A DNA stretch of 15,961 nt, from NCBI GenBank assembly GCA_036794765.1, contig DAIRGB010000017.1, positions 1 through 15,961 on the forward strand, in the 5' to 3' direction. The position numbers were made by a program, and so were the translations under genes. The notes beneath the pieces were generated by a model, which was not told where the DNA came from, ran no database searches, and worked only from the letters and a program-made list of their open reading frames with translations. Shown in pieces: positions 15,048 through 15,961 of this stretch (position 1 is the stretch's first letter; every line of letters begins with the position of its first letter). The DNA is from DAIRGB01 sp036794765 (GTDB lineage Bacteria > Patescibacteriota > JAHJAL01).

Positions 15048-15868
15048 AAGTCCCCATCTCCACCTCCGAAACCAGAAAAATTATCCGAGTCTTCACCACT
15101 GCTTGATGAAACATAAGTTAATGTCGAAGCAACCACCGGCACCGATTTCGGCTCTGGCTTGGGTTCTGTCCTATCTACCCCATGTGCATTCATTAAAGCC
15201 TTAACTATATAATACTGTTCGGTTGCTGTAACATTCTTGCCAGCAGAAGCCTCCTCTACCATTTTTTTCAAACCAGCCTCTGTGTAATCTTTATCTTTAA
15301 TCTTACCCAATCCCACAAACCCAACTTCAAAAAGATCAGGATTATTTTTTCTAAAATCTGTTCCCAATTTCCCCTCAATTCTGGAAAATACATCAGAATA
15401 ATTTTTAGTAGAAGCCAGTTGTAAATTTTTAAATTTTTTATCAAAATCAGCAGGATTGTCCTTCCATTTCTGAATTGCCAAACTCATTCCATTCAAATTT
15501 TCGACCGGAATATTCGGATTATTATACAAGTCCTCAATTTTGATATTCTTACCAGCCAAAAATTCTTTCGTAGCCTTGTCCAAACCATCAATCTGTTTCT
15601 TTCGATATTCCTCCACAGTCATATCTTTATACTTCTCCTCCTCCACCATAGTTCCAATAGGAACAGAATTATCTATTTTCTCCGCACTCAAACCATATCT
15701 TTTTGCAGCATCCTGTACCGCCGCATCAAATCTATGTTCACTTTCCTCCAATTTTAGATCAATTGCTTCTGGTCGAAAATCAATCCTATTTATTTGATTT
15801 TTCTGAGCTTCCTCCAACATCTCATCAAAACTTTTTGTACCATCATTATTATTTTCCATTGGACTCAT
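14525..15868 (-). CDS. C1: uncharacterised protein with duplicated Ala/Glu/Lys coiled-coil repeats
   Basis: This is the first gene of the cluster. The ATG at 15868 has AAGGAG five bases upstream, which favours it over Met4. The 447 residues divide into a helical N-terminal region (about 12-230), a Pro/Lys linker (TEPKPEPKSVP, 234-244), a Ser/Gly/Asp linker (253-275) and a C-terminal repeat region. The last consists of two 87-residue units (276-362 and 363-447, the second ending early as NKVMQ) that look identical in protein. Each unit holds two diverged halves beginning AQEAQKEAEIAAKNAEALKQ and AQEAQKAYEAAQKKAEELKQ, giving four helical segments. The composition resembles TolA-like or other long-helix proteins, but that similarity is compositional and I do not assign the family. 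No export signal is present. Confidence 0.88.
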   Translation of the reverse strand: MSPMENNNDGTKSFDEMLEEAQKNQINRIDFRPEAIDLKLEESEHRFDAAVQDAAKRYGLSAEKIDNSVPIGTMVEEEKYKDMTVEEYRKKQIDGLDKATKEFLAGKNIKIEDLYNNPNIPVENLNGMSLAIQKWKDNPADFDKKFKNLQLASTKNYSDVFSRIEGKLGTDFRKNNPDLFEVGFVGLGKIKDKDYTEAGLKKMVEEASAGKNVTATEQYYIVKALMNAHGVDRTEPKPEPKSVPVVASTLTYVSSSSGEDSDNFSGFGGGDGDFIGSNPETGVKEKTQLQIAQEAQKEAEIAAKNAEALKQKALKTGNEVMAGTGDSKKAQEAQKAYEAAQKKAEELKQKAIKEGNKVMSGEGSNPETGVKEKTQLQIAQEAQKEAEIAAKNAEALKQKALKTGNEVMAGTGDSKKAQEAQKAYEAAQKKAEELKQKAIKEGNKVMQ

Positions 15869-15903
15869 ACTTTCTCCTTATTTTTTATTTTTATTTAAAA
15901 ATT

Positions 15904-15928
15904 ATTATAAAAATTAAAAATTCATCAA
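15904..15928 (-). promoter_or_regulatory. Candidate promoter for the C1-C12 cluster
   Basis: Upstream of C1 the minus strand shows TTGATG (15923-15928) and, 13 to 16 bases on, overlapping -10 candidates TATAAT (15904-15909) and AATAAT. The 16-base spacing to AATAAT is acceptable. The sequence is extremely A/T-rich, so this is tentative. Nothing else is identifiable between C1 and the right edge. Confidence 0.3.
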
Positions 15929-15961
15929 AAATACCTTCACAAAGCACTCTAATAATATGTT

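Noticed and set aside
14462..15106. A 214-codon plus-strand open frame with repeated hydrophobic segments that look like membrane helices
   Set aside because: It is the complement of the C1 coiled-coil repeats; Ala/Glu/Lys codons read backwards give Phe/Leu/Ser. C1 has a good ribosome binding site.
4162..15868. The cluster as a prophage
   Set aside because: There is no terminase, portal, capsid, integrase, lysis or tail protein that I can recognise, and the genes follow the host-like strand composition throughout. Novel virion proteins cannot be fully excluded.

Overview
This is an AT-rich bacterial window. One DNA strand is strongly enriched in purines: the minus strand is G-rich and the plus strand C-rich, and this holds whichever way a gene is read. 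A leucyl aminopeptidase of the ordinary M17 type is the only gene I can name. Nearly everything else is uncharacterised, and most of it lies in one long co-directional run of orphan genes. This fits a reduced, poorly sampled lineage such as Candidatus Patescibacteria (CPR), but no marker in the window proves that placement. TGA, TAG and TAA all serve as stops, so the code looks standard.

Left part (1-4150). At the left edge is the 5' portion of a minus-strand gene for an exported protein with a clear signal peptide; the gene runs out of the window. Next is about 400 bases with no intact gene, which may hold a decayed small gene and an AT-rich minisatellite. Then comes the M17 aminopeptidase (minus strand), divergently transcribed from a plus-strand gene for a protein with a twin-arginine-like N-terminus and an HEAIH zinc-metallopeptidase motif. 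A long perfect hairpin at 4108-4146 lies between this gene and the convergent cluster and probably terminates transcription from both sides.

Right part (4162-15868). Twelve consecutive minus-strand genes, called C1 to C12 here in order of transcription from right to left, are separated by gaps of 9-119 bases and look like one or a few operons. None has a signal peptide or convincing membrane segment, and none matches a family I recognise. Most are polar, charged and helix-rich, with a disordered N-terminal 30-60 residues. They are probably soluble proteins acting together, but their function is unknown.

The most interesting structure is a minisatellite family built from 9-base units (AACNTARCA) followed by 10-base units (AACNCTTNNA). 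It sits exactly on the stop codons of C2, C5 and C9, in the register that places extra stop codons in frame. A run of the same 9-base units also lies inside C5, in the one register that stays open, where it encodes an Asn-Leu/Val-x repeat. A second AT-rich minisatellite follows C3, C6 and the aminopeptidase. Within the cluster, the five genes followed by a minisatellite are the same five that lack a good Shine-Dalgarno sequence. C1 also carries a very recent 261-base in-frame tandem duplication.
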